DNA of 64,000 nt from Agapetus fuscipes (taxonomy: Eukaryota; Arthropoda; Insecta; Trichoptera; Glossosomatidae): NCBI GenBank assembly GCA_951799405.1, contig OX637356.1:15213229-15277228 (forward strand), given 5' to 3'. Numbering within the stretch: the first letter of the stretch is position 1; the number at the start of each line of letters is the position of its first letter. Shown piece after piece: positions 54,400 through 64,000 of the stretch. The notes beneath the pieces are model-generated. The model was given only the letters and a program-made list of their open reading frames with translations, was not told the origin of the DNA and made no database searches. The translations under genes were made by a program, and so were the position numbers.

Positions 54400-57260
54400 G
54401 ATATGTAAATCAAAAATTAGTCCAGCATCCATATAAACTCCAAGATCTCTCACTCCAGTTACGGTCTTCAAATAATTATTGTTAATCTGATAGCTGTTGT
54501 AAGTTAAGGGAATTTTCTTTCGAGTGAAAGTTATTTGTTGACACTTTTTATTTATTTTTTATTTATTTTACTTACGGACATAATAGTCCAATTATATGAA
54601 AAAGTAATTACAGAAAATGACAAAGAAAATAATATAATACAAGAATTAATATTTCATAATAGCATAGACAAATAAATACTTATACTTTCCTCAGCAAAAC
54701 AAAGCTCTACGGAATTCAGATAGGCTCATGCCGCATAAATCTAGATGAGAGGAAGAATTTAAAAGACGACACATTCTGTTAATAGGAGAATAGTATCCTA
54801 AATTTGAAGTGTGAAAGTTGAGAGAGAGCAATTCATTTATTCTAAATCTTCGCGTTGGAACATTTAATTTGATACATTGTAAAAGATAAGGTGAGTCGAA
54901 AATACTATTAATGATTTTATAAATACATATGAGTTGAGCATGTTGTCGGCGTGTTACTAAAGATGAAATGCCTAGGGTGATCTCTATGTCTTTATAGTCA
55001 TACTCATCTCTACTTAGACCCAGTTTCCAAGCAACTCGTCTTAGAAAGCGATGCTGTACTGATTCAAGACGGTCAATGTGGGTAGCATAGAATGGAGACC
55101 AGATAACACTGGCATACTCAAGGTGTGGGCGAACCAATGAACAGTAAAGGATTTTTAAAGTTTGTACATTATTGAAATCAGAAGTGATTCTAAGGATGAA
55201 ACCTAGAATCTTAAGTGACTTATTAACAATATTATCAATGTGTTCGCGAAAGGAAAGTTTGATATCCAATGTTAAGCCAAGGTCCTTAATAAGTGTGACC
55301 GTTGCCAGGTCAACACCATTTAGTTTGTAGACAAAATTTACAGGTTTTTTTGTTTTATAAAAGGACATAATTTTACATTTATCGATATTCAGCTCCATGC
55401 AGGTGGCCTTGCACCAATCATTGAATGAATCAATATCTGATTGAAACAGAGAGCAATCATTGTAAGAGTTAATGGATTTCAGCATTTTGTTGTCATCCGC
55501 AAAAAGCCAAAATTGAGTATTAGAAAAAACATTCAGGTCATTAATAAATATATTGAAAAGAAGAGGAGCAAGATGTGCTCCTTGAGGTACACCAGACGTA
55601 ACGTCAATTTTATCAGAAATAGAATCATTTATTCTCACTCTTTGTTTTCTTCCAGTTAAGTAAGACTTGAGAAAGGTTAGAAAGGGATCTCTTATACCAA
55701 TAGCTCTTAGTTTAGCTACAAGGAGTTGATGGTTAACCTTATCGAAGGCCTTAGAGAAGTCAGTGTATAGAACATCAACCTGAGTATTATATTCAAGGGC
55801 CCTGACAATAGTGTCAGTGTAGGAAAGCAAATTAGTAATAGTAGATCTAGAAGATCGGAAGCCATGTTGTTCATCAATCAATAAATTTTTGAAGAGAGGG
55901 GAGATTTTTGTAGTTATGATAGACTCAAAAATTTTTGGTATATGGGATAAATTTGATATAGGTCGGTAGTTCTTTATATCAGACTTGATTCCAGATTTAA
56001 AAATAGGTCTTAGGTAAGATATTTTCCAAGAGTCAGGAAAAACACCTGAAGACAGAGAAAGGTTAAATAAATGACATAATGGCTTTGACAAGGTAAACTT
56101 GCACTTCTTGAGCAAAAGTTGTGGAAAACCATCGGGACCAGTGCCACTATTATCAGACAGAGCCCCCAATGCATTGAAAACATCCACTAGTGATATATTG
56201 CATTAATTTAAGTCAACAGTATGTGTGTAGTTGAATAGCGGGACATTAGATGCAGTGTCTGAATATACTGTAGAAAAGTGTTTAGCAAACAATTCTGCAA
56301 TGGCAGTAGCATTTGTGGCTTGAGTATCATTATTGGTCATATTAGAGGGAAGACCGTTATCTGCACGTTTTGTGCAACAAAATGCCAAAAAATTTTTGGG
56401 TATAAATTTAAGTTAGTCTTGGTATCTTCAATAAAAGATTTATAGCTACTCCTTGATTCCATTTTAGATAATTGTCTTAGATGAGTAAACTTCTGATAGT
56501 AAAGTAATTTTCCTGTATCCTTATACATCTTATGCATTTTTTTCTTTTCCAATATTAAATGTTTCAGCTTCAAACTGAACCAATTAGGAAATTTAGGCTG
56601 AGAATAGATACCTTTAGGAACAAATTGGAGAATAGAATGTGACAGGTAATCATTGAAAAGAAGTACAGCTTCATTTATATTGTTAAGTGAATAAAAGGAA
56701 GACCAGTTAATTTGAGCAAGAAAATAATTCATGTCGGCATAATTGCCATTTTTAAATTTATAGTGATAGGATACCTTATGCTTTAATAGTTCACTACTGA
56801 GAAAACTTGAGATATCAAAAGAAAGAGGAGGATGAAACTTATCAAGGGGTAGCAAATTGTTCGAAGATCTATTTACCTTAACACTAGAGATATCGGTAAA
56901 AATTAAATCCAAGCTATAGCCATGTTCATTGGGTATTGAGTTTGGGTATTGAGACACTTATTGACATTCAGAGATAAATCATTAAGGATACAGTAATGCG
57001 AGAGCCTATCCAGGTCGCTTTGCAGCATTAGGCAGTCCTGATAATTATCTATCCTCATATACACTTTTGTATCATCAGCGTACAACAAGCATTTCGCGTG
57101 TTGAAAACAACACTCAATATCATATAAATATGCATTAAATAAAAGAGGACCTAGGTGGGAACCCTGGGGGACACCAGAGGGAATTGTTAAATAATTTGAC
57201 CTACAGCCACCGACGACTACCGCTTGAGAGCGCCTGGTTAAATATGAGGAGAACCACCGC
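54400..57260 (-). mobile_element. Host LINE reverse-transcriptase fragment, split by another LINE
   Basis: Reading leftward from about 57260: LLRWFSSYLTRRSQAVVVGGC, SGVPQGSHLGPLLFNAYLYDI, the catalytic YADDTKVYM, then LSLNVNKC at 56960. The frame resumes after the inserted LINE at 54539: QQITFTRKKIPLTYNSYQINNNYLKTVTGVRDLGVYMDAGLIF, then a stop. The rejoined frame is continuous through one copy of the 7-bp duplication. It may be the same element as the LINE at 58230-64000, with the RT fingers lost at the Penelope junction. Confidence 0.82.
54547..56952 (-). mobile_element. LINE (CR1/Jockey group) nested in a LINE, nearly intact reverse transcriptase
   Basis: It is flanked by AAGTGTC (56953-56959 and 54540-54546). 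Its coding part starts inside the endonuclease end (HGYSLDLIFTDIS), continues through a linker frame (to 56337), a frameshift near 56390 and a stop near 56203. Then come 498 uninterrupted codons (56187-54691): GTGPDGFPQLLLKKC, IFKSGIKSDIKNYRPISNLSHIPKIFE, EQHGFRSSRSTITNLL, LYTDFSKAFDKVNH, SGVPQGAHLAPLLFNIFINDL, FADDNK (the palm, with FADD for YADD), SYLTGRKQRV and the post-RT block ending SLSEFRRALFC. A 3' UTR ends in an (AATAAAT)n-type tail at 54547. It is inactive because of the 5' truncation and frame breaks. Confidence 0.9.
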
Positions 57261-58140
57261 AAAAGATGTGTCTGTGTGGGACACTGTAATTCCGTTTCAT
57301 TCCTCCCACCCCACCGCACATAAATTAGCTAGTTTTCACAGTATGCTAAATAGACTCGTAAAAATCCCACTTAATAATAATGATTACAATCAAGAATTGT
57401 CAACCATTAAACAAATAGCTTGTAATAATGGATATGAACACAAATTGATAGATAAACTGCTAAATAATAAAAAATATCAAATTCTTGTTAAAAAGTATCT
57501 TTACTCTGCACTTGATAATAATACCACAGATAAAACGTATTGGAAAAAAATTCTCTACACAGGTCCATTATCTATCAAAAATTCTAAATTACTGCCCAGT
57601 TACATTAAACCCGCGTTCTACACAAACAATAATTTAAAAAACATCCTCTTTAACTCAAAAGATAAAATTGACTGGATGATGAAAAGTGGCATATATGAGA
57701 TTTCCTGTGGTGATTGCGAACTCAAATATATTGGACAAACCGCAAGAAATCTAAAAATTAGAATACAAGAACACCGCCGTTGCCTAACGAGCAACAGTCA
57801 CTCTGAGTTCGCCAACCACATCATTGAATCAAACCATTCCTTTCACACTCACACATTAAAACTCCTTCATCCCATCCCCTACAAAGGTAAAATTATGAAC
57901 AACTTTGAAAATCTAGAAATTCAAAAAAATATTAATTCTGAAAATAGCCTCTTAAATAATATCCTCTTTCCTAACACTTCGCCATTACTTTCTTTGTTTC
58001 CAATTAAGCCCCGCCCCCCACTTACCCCCACCAGTACTACAAATCAAATCATTGCTTAATTTGGTAATTTTGTATTTTATGTTAGTTGATATTTACACCT
58101 GAAGATGGGAGGTACTGCTTCTCCCGAAACTGGTTGTGTT
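57261..58140 (+). mobile_element. Penelope-like retroelement 3' part with GIY-YIG nuclease
   Basis: The frame, open from about 57290 to the TAA at 58057-58059, reads SSHPTAHKLASFHSMLNRLVKIPL, a post-RT block of Penelope-like elements. A GIY-YIG domain follows: SGIYEISCGDCELKYIGQTARNLKIRIQEHRR (57690-57785), with a CxxC pair and the conserved Arg, then SEFANHIIESNHSF and a Pro-rich C-terminus. The domain is intact at its core. The reverse transcriptase is missing; upstream codons in this frame (57184-57260) are antisense to the adjacent LINE. The 3' UTR carries a hammerhead-like motif. It lies in opposite orientation to the LINEs on both sides, apparently inserted between them. Confidence 0.87.
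58095..58139 (+). ncRNA. Hammerhead-like ribozyme motif at Penelope 3' end
   Basis: Helix I ACAC (58095-58098) pairs with GTGT (58136-58139). The core is CTGAAGA (58099-58105), then one unpaired T. Helix II is GGGAG/CTCCC (58107-58111 with 58121-58125). GAAA is at 58126-58129, a two-base-pair helix III AC/GT follows, and the cleavage-site base is T (58135). All invariant core bases are in place. This fits the short-helix-III hammerheads known from Penelope-like elements; activity is untested. Confidence 0.6.
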
Positions 58141-58229
58141 TTTTAAAAAAAATTAAAAATAAAACTCAAGTGAATTGTAACAAAGTTAAAAAAGTATTTT
58201 AATTAATTAAAATGTGCTTTCACAAAGTT

Positions 58230-58795
58230 ACTGCCCAAAATCTAAATAATACAACATTAATAGGTTCGTCCCAAGCATCCAAGTGACCATTCACAAACAC
58301 CGATCCAAAGTAATTAGAGAACAACCCTGCCATATCAGCAGCATTAGAGGCCACACGATCCCCAAAGGACAACTCCCGAGGCAAAGAAGAATTTTTCTTT
58401 CCCTTAAGAAAGGACCAGAACTTTTTAGGATCCTTGGCTATAGAATCCTCTGTACACTTCATAAACCTCGTGTAGCATTCACGTTGAACTTGTTTCTGAC
58501 GAGCACGCAATAGGGAGAAAGTTTGATAATCCAACGGATCACCGAGCAGCCGCCAACGTTTGTGGAACTTGTGTTTTTCTCTTATAATTTTAATAAGTGC
58601 AGCAGAAAACCATGAACGGTAAGTGCCCGATCGAATAGTTTTGCTTGGGATGTAAGTGGCGATACCGTTATTGATTATCCTGTAGAACTCATCCACTGAA
58701 TGATTCACATCACCATAATCAAGCACTTTCTCCCAATCAAAGTCAAGTAAGAAAGTATTGAGGCCAGCGTAATCGCCTTTCCTAAATAAACGTAC
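58230..58795 (-). mobile_element. Jockey/CR1-like LINE, linker segment (downstream part of the split host)
   Basis: Minus strand: LFRKGDYAGLNTFLLDFDWEKVLDYGDVNHSVDEFYRIINNGIATYIPSKTIRSGTYRSWFSAALIKIIREKHKFHKRWR...DPKKFWSFLKGKK...NAADMAGLFSNYFGSVF. This is the region between endonuclease and reverse transcriptase. It continues the endonuclease frame that ends at 62387: removing the LTR element and one GTAC copy gives EPPRLV-RLFRKGD in frame. It is broken at about 58235 next to the Penelope element. Confidence 0.88.
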
Positions 58796-59666
58796 TGTTA
58801 AGGTTTGAATAGTTTTTTATTGACATTTAAATTTATAAGTATTGTTATGCCCTTAATTACACAACCAGTGAAATATTGTTACAGTCAGGTTTCGTTTAGA
58901 GTTCTTTACACACTTGTCGTAGCACTTATTGTTCATTTGTAGCACTAGATGGGAGAGATAGAGTGCTGACGTCCAGCCTCGGTATCTCTCCTTGTTGGGA
59001 GCACGCGGGATGTCTGGTAGAGGTGTTTGGACAGAGCGGTTGCTCGATGTCCCTCGTTCCAGCTTCCACGATGCGTGTGTAGCGCGGGTAGCAACGTCAG
59101 AATCTTAAATTGCCCAACAATTACTCCCGGCTGTATGTATGTGTGCGCCTCCATCTGCGCAGATGGAGGGTTACGTTTGGAAAGTCAAAAGTATCCGCAC
59201 GAGTCCTTCCGATTGCGTATGTGAGTGTGCACGGAGAGATAGGACCGTTTGGGAGGTCACAAAAGCACCCGCACGATTCCTTCCGTAACACACGTGTGTG
59301 TGTGTGTGTGTGTGGTGCAGGCGGAGAGTTTCCGTCTTAGTGCAAGCCACTGATTCATTACCAGTACCTACGGGGCAATTTGCACTGCTCCTCACATAGG
59401 CAAGGCTTCGGGTGGAATCGACCCAGTTGGTACTCTTTATCCGAGAAACTAGCTCTACAAAGAAAGGTTGAGACCACCTGGTTCTTGTTATCCAGCGGAG
59501 CCGGATTTGGGAGGCCAAGTACCATGCCTTGAGATAATCAATAGAATATCTGCCTGATGGCTCAAATCTCATTCCTTATGAAGAATGCTTGTTCGATTTT
59601 GCGTATGAGTTTAGTTGTTTCAAAGCGCCATCTGTGGGTGTTTCTCTGAAGCTCACTGACACCACA
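58796..59666 (-). repeat. LTR (3' LTR of the minus-strand element), 871 bp
   Basis: It differs from the other LTR at three places that I can see: GATAGAG/GACAGAG near 58957, TCGGTAT/TCGATAT near 58980, and one T near 59480. It contains a (GT)n run at about 59295-59313. Confidence 0.93.
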
Positions 59667-59970
59667 GAGGTCCCCTCCAGCATTTGCAGGGCAGATGCGA
59701 TGAAGGTGGTGATCGGTGTGTTGCGACAAGTTCTTGTCGGGCTTCAGTAGAATGTGTTTGGGAAGTGGACTTGTCGGCCAGATCCTGTTGTGTCGTAGTT
59801 CGACGGGCTGCTGCTGGTTGCAGCAGAGTTTGCTTTGCCGTAGTTCAGCGGAGGCTGCTTGTTGCAGGCTGGGCAGCTGTGTTGGGCGACATTCAATCCT
59901 CCAGGGTCTCGTTGTGCTGGTGGAATTGAGGAGTCGGCTGCAGTGGGGGTTGCTGTTTGTTGCAGCATGG

Positions 59971-60300
59971 GTTGCTGTGTCGTAGTTCGACGGTTGCTTG
60001 GTGCAGCAGGGTTGCTGTTAGTTGCAGCAAGGTTGCTGTGTCGTAGTTCGACGGTTGCTTGGTGCAGCAGGGTTGCTGTTAGTTGCAGCAAGGTTGCTGT
60101 GTCGTAGTTCGACGGTTGCTTGGTGCAGCAGGCTTGCTGTTAGTTGCAGCAAGGTTGCTGTGTCGTAGTTCGACGGTTGCTTGGTGCAGCAGGGTTGCTG
60201 TTAGTTGCAGAAAGGTTGCTGTGTCGTAGTTCGACGGTTGCTTGGTGCAGCAGGGTTGCTGTTAGTTGCAGCAAGGTTGCTGTGTCGTAGTTCGAGAGTG
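59971..60300. repeat. 61-bp minisatellite inside the LTR element
   Basis: GTTGCTGTGTCGTAGTTCG recurs at 59971, 60032, 60093, 60154, 60215 and 60276, an exact 61-bp period with few substitutions. The frames that stay open across it (59684-60520) are Cys/Leu/Val-rich and not protein-like. Confidence 0.93.
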
Positions 60301-60533
60301 CAGCATGTTGGTTTCGCTGGGCAGCTATGTTGTACGACGTCCGATCCTCCAGAGCCTTGTTGCGCTGTGTGGAATTGGGGGGGTCGGCTGCAGCGGGGTG
60401 AGGGTTAGTGTGCACCCTCATGTTGTTTGTGTGGTCCATAGACTGACGTTGTTACGCCGGAATGGTGGCATTTTGATGTGCACTTTGACTTTTATTGTTA
60501 TTTCACTATACTATTTTTAAATGTCACTTTCAC

Positions 60534-61510
60534 GTCAGGAGGTCATCACTGTTACGTGGTTTTTATGATTGAATGTTTCTATCACGTCGGGAGGTCACCA
60601 CTGTTAAGTGGTTTGCATGATTGAATGCTTCTATCACGTCGGGAGGTCACCACTGTTAAGTGGTTTGCATGATTGAATGTTTCTATCACTATTCTATCAG
60701 AAATGGACTTTCTAAGAAGTATGATTGGGAAAAAACGGAGTGACAGGGTGAGGAATGATTTTGTAAGAGAAGAATGTGGTGCAAGAGAAAGTGTGAAAGT
60801 GAAGATTAAAAGAAGTTTGTTAAGATGGTTTGGGCATATGGAGAGAATGAATGAGGAAAGACTGACGAAGAAAGTATATGTTGGTAGAATAGATGGATGT
60901 CGTGGTAGAGGAAGACCAAGAAAGGTATGGATGGACCAAATATCCGAAATTGCGAATGAATGGAATATCCAGAGTCATAATAAAAGAAGAGCTTGTATGA
61001 AGAAGGTTATGACTCTGGAGGAAATGAAAGAAGTATGTAAGGATAGAAAGAAATGGCGGTTGATCTGTGATGTTGGCGGCTAGGGTTTGTTAAAGTAAAA
61101 TTGGTTTTTATGATTTAGTTTTTTTATGTCCATGTATATATTATAATTTATTGATTTTAAAAATGTAATTTGTCATGTATGTTCCTTGACTTATAGGTTG
61201 TTATGTGGCTGACCACCCATACTGTAAAAAATTGGTTCACTTTGCCAATGTCACCCCTGTTTCAGGGAAGGACGGCAAGAGTTGCAAGGCTTATGTTCAT
61301 TTGAGATTGGGTTTTTATATTGTAGGTCCACATGCGGCATGTGTTAGCGCGAAATTATACATGTCTGCTTGTGGGAATGCATTTAATATAAATCTTAAAT
61401 GATATATATCTTTGCAGCTTAGATTAGATTAGATTAGATATCACGTCGGGAGGTCACCACTGTTAAGTGGTTTGCATGATTGAATGTTTCTATCACGTCG
61501 GGATCACCAC
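60534..61510 (-). repeat. 52-bp minisatellite containing the LTR edge and primer-binding site
   Basis: Units start at 60534, 60586, 60638 and 61445, with a final partial unit at 61497-61510. Each has, in minus sense, CTTAACAGTGG then TGACCTCCCGACGTGA. That is the last bases of the LTR followed by a primer-binding-site-like sequence with a 2-nt difference from the one at the LTR. A LINE separates the third and fourth units. Confidence 0.9.
60690..61438 (+). mobile_element. 5'-truncated LINE (GATTA-tail family) inside the LTR element
   Basis: TATCAC is duplicated on both sides (60684-60689 and 61439-61444). From 60703 the plus strand encodes MDFLRSMIGKKRSDRVRNDFVREECGARESVKVKIKRSLLRWFGHMERMNEERLTKKVYVGRIDGCRGRGRPRKVWMDQISEIANEWNIQ...ICDVGG with no frame break to the stop at 61081-61083. 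The 3' UTR (61084-61420) is the ~250-bp recurrent repeat and the end is (GATTA)n. It is the youngest copy of this family here and defines its 3' end. Confidence 0.93.
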
Positions 61511-62382
61511 TGTTAAGGTTTGAATAGTTTTTTATTGACATTTAAATTTATAAGTATTGTTATGCCCTTAATTACACAACCAGTGAAATATTGTTACAGT
61601 CAGGTTTCGTTTAGAGTTCTTTACACACTTGTCGTAGCACTTATTGTTCATTTGTAGCACTAGATGGGAGAGACAGAGTGCTGACGTCCAGCCTCGATAT
61701 CTCTCCTTGTTGGGAGCACGCGGGATGTCTGGTAGAGGTGTTTGGACAGAGCGGTTGCTCGATGTCCCTCGTTCCAGCTTCCACGATGCGTGTGTAGCGC
61801 GGGTAGCAACGTCAGAATCTTAAATTGCCCAACAATTACTCCCGGCTGTATGTATGTGTGCGCCTCCATCTGCGCAGATGGAGGGTTACGTTTGGAAAGT
61901 CAAAAGTATCCGCACGAGTCCTTCCGATTGCGTATGTGAGTGTGCACGGAGAGATAGGACCGTTTGGGAGGTCACAAAAGCACCCGCACGATTCCTTCCG
62001 TAACACACGTGTGTGTGTGTGTGTGTGTGGTGCAGGCGGAGAGTTTCCGTCTTAGTGCAAGCCACTGATTCATTACCAGTACCTACGGGGCAATTTGCAC
62101 TGCTCCTCACATAGGCAAGGCTTCGGGTGGAATCGACCCAGTTGGTACTCTTTATCCGAGAAACTAGCTCTACAAAGAAAGGTTGAGACCACCTTGGTTC
62201 TTGTTATCCAGCGGAGCCGGATTTGGGAGGCCAAGTACCATGCCTTGAGATAATCAATAGAATATCTGCCTGATGGCTCAAATCTCATTCCTTATGAAGA
62301 ATGCTTGTTCGATTTTGCGTATGAGTTTAGTTGTTTCAAAGCGCCATCTGTGGGTGTTTCTCTGAAGCTCACTGACACCACA
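61511..62382 (-). repeat. LTR (5' LTR of the minus-strand element), 872 bp
   Basis: Direct repeat of 58796-59666, about 99.7% identical. In minus sense it is followed after one base by the primer-binding site. Confidence 0.93.
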
Positions 62383-63139
62383 GTACCAAGCGCGGAGGCT
62401 CAACTATAGATCCTTGGGGGATAAATTTAATATTTAGTTCAATAGATGGATGGTGTGAGTCTTCAACCACCATCGGAAAATCAGCGCGAGAAGCTTCTAT
62501 AGTGACATTAGAAAAAATCAAGTCCAAAACTCTATCATTGGCATTAACAACGCCATTGTATTGGTCCAACCCAATTACAGAGTAATTTAAATATAAGTCC
62601 ATCGTATGACGATCAGATATGAGTGGGCTGAGATGGTCATTAATATCATCCTTTACCCATGTTATATTCGGTAAGTTAAAGTCACCAATAACTATGAAAA
62701 TATCATCTGGGAACAGATTTCTTAAATTAGTAAGTGCAGAAGCAAAAGACAAAACCATCTGTTCGTGACAAGAGCCACCAGCCATATATATGCAAGCGAT
62801 ATGTAAATCAGCAGTGTTCCTATTTAGCGACTTACCCGATACAGTAATCCAGACGCACTCCAAATCTGACTGCCAATCCACTCTATGTCGGGCATTCAAG
62901 GACTGGCGAGCAGCAATCATGACACCACCACCGCGTAAAATACCAGCACTACCTTCATTTCTATCTCTTCTAAAAATATCGTACCGATCATCACACAATT
63001 CTTTATTCAAAATGCCATCGTTCAACCAACTTTCTGAGATTAAAATTACATCATAATCATTTAATAAAACATTTTGTAGGAACGTGTGTGTTTTTGTACG
63101 AAGACCTCGTATGTTTTGATAAAACAGTCTTAATGTCAT
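62383..63139 (-). mobile_element. Jockey/CR1-like LINE ORF2 endonuclease domain (upstream part of the split host)
   Basis: From the ATG at 63139 (MTLRLFYQNIRGLRTK) the endonuclease motifs follow in order: LFYQNIRGLRTK, VILISESWL (catalytic Glu), CVWITVSG, IFIVIGDFNLPNITW (catalytic Asp/Asn), RVLDLIFSN, VVEDSHHPSIEL (catalytic His). It ends at EPPRLV where the LTR element was inserted at GTAC. The domain looks intact. This enzyme nicks target DNA for target-primed reverse transcription. The frame is also open upstream to 63250. Confidence 0.9.
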
Positions 63140-63436
63140 TAAAAAGTTAAGAAAATATACATGTACAATGTACATGTATATCAAAAAATAAATTAGAAAG
63201 AGAGTGCCGTAATAAAAAGACAAATAATTTATAAAAGACTTATCAAGCACGCTGAGAAACAGCTTTCTGTAGCTTAGGGAGGGAGAGAGAGAGAGGGAGA
63301 GAGAGGATGAAGAAAAAGAAGGATATTAAAAAGTAAAAATAAAAAGGAAGTGGTTGCACTGAATATACAAAGTGGTCAGAAATAAAGGAAAACAAAAACA
63401 GTGGTCGTAAAAAACAGCATTCGAAAACTGGCCACA

Positions 63437-64000
63437 TCAATTTATACGCAGCAAGTCTTGCTCTGATTCGATTCGGATGGCTGGCGAAACATCGTTTTTT
63501 CTCATATAAATACAGCAGTTTCGCGTCCACACGTATGAAATTTTTTTGAGTTTTGCAGCTTCTTTGGCCCTTTTTAGCAGAAATTTTGTTGCCGCTGTTA
63601 AGTGTTCATTGACATATATCGCTCTTGATTCCCCCTGCATACCCAGGTCAGTCGTCGTTATTCCTCTCCTCTTTCGGATTGCCGCAATCAGCTTATTCTT
63701 CGTTAAATTGCTTCTAAATTTTGCGACAATGGCTCTTGGTCTGGAACTCTTGACGACGTGTGAGGCACGAGAGACGTAGATCACATTGTCCCTCTCCAGT
63801 TGCACTCCCAGCCCCTCTGCTACCTTGGTGAGAGCATCCATAGGGCCTGCGGAGCCCTTCTCAGGAATCCCCACGATTTCTAAATTATTTTGTTTGTCCC
63901 TTTGTTCGGCGAGGGACAGCTTAGAGGACAATGTGGAAGTTAATTTATCTAAGCACTCCACCTGCCCCTTGTATTTGACCAGCTTGTCCTCACAAGTGCA
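63437..64000 (-). mobile_element. LINE ORF1 protein, partial at right edge
   Basis: The minus frame is open from the right edge to a stop at 63437: LAEQRDKQNNLEIVGIPEKGSAGPMDALTKVAEGLGV, RPRAIVAKFRSNLTKNKLIAAIRKRRGITTTDLG, IYVNEHLTAATKFLLKRAKEAAKLKKISYVWTRNCCIYMRKND, SEQDLLRI. The layout (NLEIVGIPE then IYVNEHLT....LL..AK) is that of the nucleic-acid-binding ORF1 proteins of insect Jockey/CR1 LINEs, which share an FP25-like C-terminal region. It lies about 300 bp upstream of the endonuclease ORF on the same strand, so the two probably belong to one element. A Leu-rich N-terminal coiled coil is cut by the window edge. Confidence 0.82.

Larger units (their letters stand above)
58796..62382 (-). 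mobile_element. Young non-autonomous LTR retroelement, 3587 bp
   Basis: Two 871/872-bp direct repeats bound it. On the minus strand they begin TGTGGTGTCAG and end CCTTAACA (TG...CA). GTAC is duplicated outside (58792-58795 and 62383-62386). Next to the 5' LTR (minus sense) is TGGTGATCCCGACGTGA (61509-61493), complementary to the 3' end of animal tRNA-Trp with one mismatch. Next to the 3' LTR is a purine tract (TGGAGGGGACC, about 59679-59669). The internal 1.84 kb has no gag, protease, reverse transcriptase or integrase; instead it holds two minisatellites and an inserted LINE. It must be mobilised in trans, and the autonomous partner is not in this window. Confidence 0.93.

Noticed and set aside
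59684..60520. Open frames over the 61-bp minisatellite as a gag-like protein
   Set aside because: Several registers on both strands are open, the products are Cys/Leu/Val or Gln/Thr/Asn repeats, and no gag, zinc-knuckle or protease motif is present. The element's own orientation is minus.
61420..61440. Telomere-like repeat
   Set aside because: The repeat is GATTA, not the insect TTAGG, and marks the 3' end of a LINE family.

Overview
This is a gene-poor, transposon-rich stretch of an animal nuclear genome, most likely an arthropod and probably a moth or butterfly. That assignment is an inference from three things: a cecropia/mellifera-type mariner, 5S-rRNA-derived SINEs, and clusters of C2H2 zinc-finger genes with the repetitive 84-bp finger unit common in Lepidoptera. 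No bacterial operon, CRISPR array or intact rRNA gene is present.

The only convincing host genes are three related minus-strand C2H2 zinc-finger genes. Copy A has an acidic first exon at 4355-4103 and a finger exon running from 1827 off the left edge. Copy B has exon 1 at 25141-24889 and a finger exon at 22293-20756. Copy C is a truncated four-finger remnant at 31400-31052. Copies A and B lie in a large direct segmental duplication (about 1-11125 and 20740-28725). Each copy has since gained its own insertions, so each serves as the empty-site control for the other. Inside copy A, eight fingers (672 bp) have been duplicated in tandem with no base difference.

The middle region (about 6.9-20.7 kb and 28.7-39 kb) consists of repeats. 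It holds a TIR element with internal duplications (11684-12665), a palindromic Penelope fragment (12.7-13.7 kb), two tandem 1.8-kb units (16384-19990), a tRNA-derived SINE with long poly(A) (20080-20307), a palindromic Tc1 element (32916-33882), nested LINEs (34.4-36.2 kb) and a satellite-like array of six ~400-bp units (36646-38945). A 15-bp minisatellite of about 1.6 kb (39519-41104) leaves reading frames open on both strands; a second, shorter array with the same edge sits at 52275-52486.

The right third is a nested retrotransposon stack. A minus-strand Jockey/CR1-like LINE (about 54400 to beyond 64000) is interrupted by another LINE (54547-56952, 7-bp target-site duplication), by a Penelope-like element carrying a GIY-YIG domain and a hammerhead-like ribozyme motif (about 57261-58140), and by a young 3.6-kb non-autonomous LTR element (58796-62382, 871/872-bp LTRs, 4-bp duplication). 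That LTR element has a tRNA-Trp-type primer-binding site that has been amplified into a 52-bp minisatellite, and it has itself received a truncated LINE.

A ~250-bp sequence present in more than a dozen places is shown here to be the 3' UTR plus (GATTA)n tail of one LINE family. Between these landmarks most sequence is AT-rich and carries no gene I can support.
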